Shown here: positions 62,297 through 64,000 of the stretch, in pieces
How the letters are laid out: each line of letters begins with the position of its first letter
Position numbering within the stretch: the first letter of the stretch is position 1
NCBI RefSeq assembly: GCF_024347515.1
Contig: NZ_AP025492.1
Coordinates: 1,178,001 to 1,242,000, forward strand
Origin: Vibrio gigantis
GTDB taxonomy: Bacteria > Pseudomonadota > Gammaproteobacteria > Enterobacterales > Vibrionaceae
Direction of reading: 5' to 3'
Length of the DNA: 64,000 nt
Notes under the pieces: generated by a model
Told to the model about the DNA's origin: nothing
The model's input: the letters and a program-made list of their open reading frames with translations, nothing else
The model's database searches: none
Translations under genes and position numbers: made by a program

Positions 62297-63319
62297 CTAT
62301 TTATCGTTAGCTTGTCCGACAATCGCGTACTTCCTCACCATTCCACGCAATTGGTTGTAGGTTAACCCAAGTAATTCTGCAGCTTGTTTCTGGTTATACT
62401 TGCTCTGTTTTAGGGCTTGATTGAGTAGCTTGATGTCTTGTTGCTCTTGCCATGCTTTGTAATCAAGTGGCAAAGAAAACGAACTCTCTGATGAAGTATG
62501 GCTGTTGGACTGAGCATTGCCAGTTTCTGGCGTCGAATCTTGTTCTGTTTTCCATGCTGGTTTGAATGGGTTAAACACCAAAGATTCAATAGGATATGGA
62601 TTCTTACCATGTTGGTAGATCGCGCGCTCAATGACGTTTTTGAGCTCTCGAACATTCCCTGGCCAAGAATAATCCAACAAGGATTCAATGGCCGATGGTG
62701 CAAAGCCAACAAACAGCTCAAGCTCTAATTCTCGGCACATCTTAATAGCGTAGTATTCGGCCAGTAGAGTGATATCTTCTTTACGTTCGCGAAGTGGGGG
62801 AATGGTAATGACATCAAAGGCGAGTCTATCTAATAGGTCTGCTCTGAATTCGCCCTTTAATGCCATCTCTGGCAAGTCGGCGTTGGTTGCACACACCAGT
62901 CTTACATTGGCACTTAGGGCCTTTTGTCCGCCGACACGTTCATATTGCCCGTATTCAATAACCCGCAATAGTTTCTCTTGCACGGCTAGAGGAGTGGTCG
63001 CGAGTTCATCCAAAAACAGCGTCCCACCTTCGGCTCTCTCAAAGCGGCCTTGATGACGACCTTTCGAACCAGTAAAGGACCCCGATTCATGGCCAAATAA
63101 CTCTGAATCAATCAACCCTTCACTGAGTGTTGAGCAGTTCAGTGAGATTAAAGGTTGATCCCAGCGTTTTGAAAGGTAGTGGAGCCTTTGTGCAATCAGC
63201 TCTTTACCTGTACCACGTTCTCCAATGATCAGAATAGGTCTCTCTATTGGAGCCAGTTGAGAAACTTTGTCCAAAACAGAGAGAAAGCTAGGTGATTCAC
63301 CAATAAGATTCTGCTGCAT
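62297..63319 (-). CDS. pspF: PspF, sigma-54 activator of the phage-shock operon
   Basis: AAA+ enhancer-binding protein of 340 aa with no receiver domain; it is held off by PspA under non-stress conditions. Walker A GERGTGKE (residues ~33-40), Walker B GTLFLDEL, an arginine finger region FRADLLDRLAF and a Fis-type C-terminal HTH (QKQAAELLGLTYNQLRGMV) are present. The sigma-54 contact loop reads GSFTGS (80-85) instead of GAFTGA. I chose the ATG at 63319, 6 nt after AAGGA; a 13-aa longer frame has no ribosome site. It is divergent from pspA. Confidence 0.94.
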   Translation of the reverse strand: MQQNLIGESPSFLSVLDKVSQLAPIERPILIIGERGTGKELIAQRLHYLSKRWDQPLISLNCSTLSEGLIDSELFGHESGSFTGSKGRHQGRFERAEGGTLFLDELATTPLAVQEKLLRVIEYGQYERVGGQKALSANVRLVCATNADLPEMALKGEFRADLLDRLAFDVITIPPLRERKEDITLLAEYYAIKMCRELELELFVGFAPSAIESLLDYSWPGNVRELKNVIERAIYQHGKNPYPIESLVFNPFKPAWKTEQDSTPETGNAQSNSHTSSESSFSLPLDYKAWQEQQDIKLLNQALKQSKYNQKQAAELLGLTYNQLRGMVRKYAIVGQANDK

Positions 63320-63467
63320 AGCGGGTCCTTGTATTAGCTGAGCGCTGGTGGAGGTCATATAAGGGCTGTAGTGGTGAAAAATACCAATACTTGGTTAAAT
63401 TCATCATAGCATGGTTCGAGTTAATCGCCATTACATTGTAAGTGACTGATAATTAATGCCTTAAAAG

Positions 63468-63484
63468 TTGGCACGCTACTTGGA
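63468..63484 (+). promoter_or_regulatory. sigma-54 promoter of pspA
   Basis: TTGGCACG-N4-TTGGA has the -24 block TTGGCAC intact, with the TTG of the -12 block at the correct spacing; C is replaced by G after it. It lies 108 bp before the pspA start, opposite pspF, as in enteric psp loci. Confidence 0.75.
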
Positions 63485-63591
63485 TTACTCATGGTAGGTC
63501 TAACTACAAACGTAAATTTTTGAGCAAGTGGTTTGAGAGTTGAACAACTATTTAAAGCACATTTGCCATTATTGTAATTAAGGAGCTTCTC

Positions 63592-64000
63592 ATGGGTATT
63601 TTTTCTCGCTTTGCAGACATCGTAAATTCAAACATCAGTGCACTTTTAGATAAGGCTGAAGATCCTGAAAAGATGATTCGCCTGATTATCCAAGAAATGG
63701 AAGATACGTTGGTCGAGGTTCGTACTAACTCAGCTAAAGCTATCGCAGACAAGAAAGAGCTAGCGCGTAAAGTTGAAGCTATCGAAACTCAGATTTTAGA
63801 TTGGCAAAATAAAGCGACACTAGCGCTAACTAAACAACGCGAAGACCTGGCGAGAGCAGCGCTAATCGAAAAGCAAAAACTGGAAGACATCATCAAGAGC
63901 CTTCACACCGAGCAAACTTTGGTTCATGAAACCATCGAAAAGCTAACCAGTGAGATTGGCAAGCTTGAAACTAAAATTGCAGAAACTCGAGCAAAGCAAC
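63592..64000 (+). CDS. pspA: PspA, phage-shock protein A (3' end outside window)
   Basis: The first ~136 aa are visible, out of about 222 usual. It starts [28 protein letters not shown], the amphipathic N-terminal helix of PspA/IM30, followed by a long coiled coil. ESCRT-III-like protein that guards the inner membrane and inhibits PspF. Ribosome site AAGGAGC precedes the ATG. The frame runs off the end of the window. Confidence 0.95.
   Translation, partial: MGIFSRFADIVNSNISALLDKAEDPEKMIRLIIQEMEDTLVEVRTNSAKAIADKKELARKVEAIETQILDWQNKATLALTKQREDLARAALIEKQKLEDIIKSLHTEQTLVHETIEKLTSEIGKLETKIAETRAKQ

Overview
The window reads as a contiguous piece of the main chromosome of a Vibrio, most likely from the Vibrio splendidus clade. 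This rests on recognising the proteins and on gene order (ald/lrp/ftsK/lolA/rarA/serS; bioA|bioBFCD; mnmA-hflD-purB; gsk next to H-NS; the full his operon; torECA; sapABCDF next to pspF/pspA), not on a database search. Base composition and codon use look even throughout. Nearly all of it is core metabolism and housekeeping. No phage, CRISPR array, rRNA, tRNA or toxin-antitoxin locus was seen.

Layout. 1-12.7 kb: a membrane-anchored coiled-coil protein, cysB, a methyltransferase, ald and lrp (divergent), ftsK, lolA, rarA, serS and a small zinc-finger protein. 12.8-18.2 kb: biotin synthesis, with bioA divergent from bioBFCD across a BirA-type operator. 18.5-24.9 kb: htpX, then the mnmA-hflD-purB operon on the minus strand, an unidentified 89-aa protein and gsk; both purB and gsk carry upstream PurR-type boxes. 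25.0-27.7 kb: hns, and a NhaC-family transporter behind a lysine riboswitch. 27.8-35.4 kb: histidine leader peptide and attenuator, then hisGDCBHAFI(E). 35.5-43.3 kb: YchJ-like protein, a CdgJ-type EAL/HDOD protein, lpxH, a 266-bp MITE-like element, ppiB, cysS, tdk, a YdcF-like protein, a YeeZ-like epimerase and a TIGR02647 protein. 43.5-51.6 kb: a coiled-coil lipoprotein, focA-like formate channel, a lone FetB-like permease and the torECA TMAO respiration operon. 51.8-53.1 kb: a complete IS3-family insertion sequence with a 3-bp target duplication. 53.2-56.0 kb: a MneA-like manganese exporter divergent from a Mn-dependent pyrophosphatase, with a Fur-type palindrome between them, and a DUF2750 protein. 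56.1-64 kb: DUF2927 protein, sapABCDF, pspF and the start of pspA.

The most distinctive sequence signals are regulatory or mobile: a lysine riboswitch with a readable translational expression platform; two perfect DnaA boxes in a 12-bp inverted repeat between convergent genes; a structured MITE inserted between ppiB and its terminator; the Fur-type palindrome on the -35 of a manganese exporter next to a manganese enzyme; and an A6 frameshift site in the IS. I found no convincing wholly new multi-gene system. The small unidentified proteins and structured intergenic elements are the best leads.

Where several starts were possible I chose them by ribosome-binding site and family alignment; the reasons are in the entries. 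Functions rest on recalled family motifs, and nothing was searched or computed.
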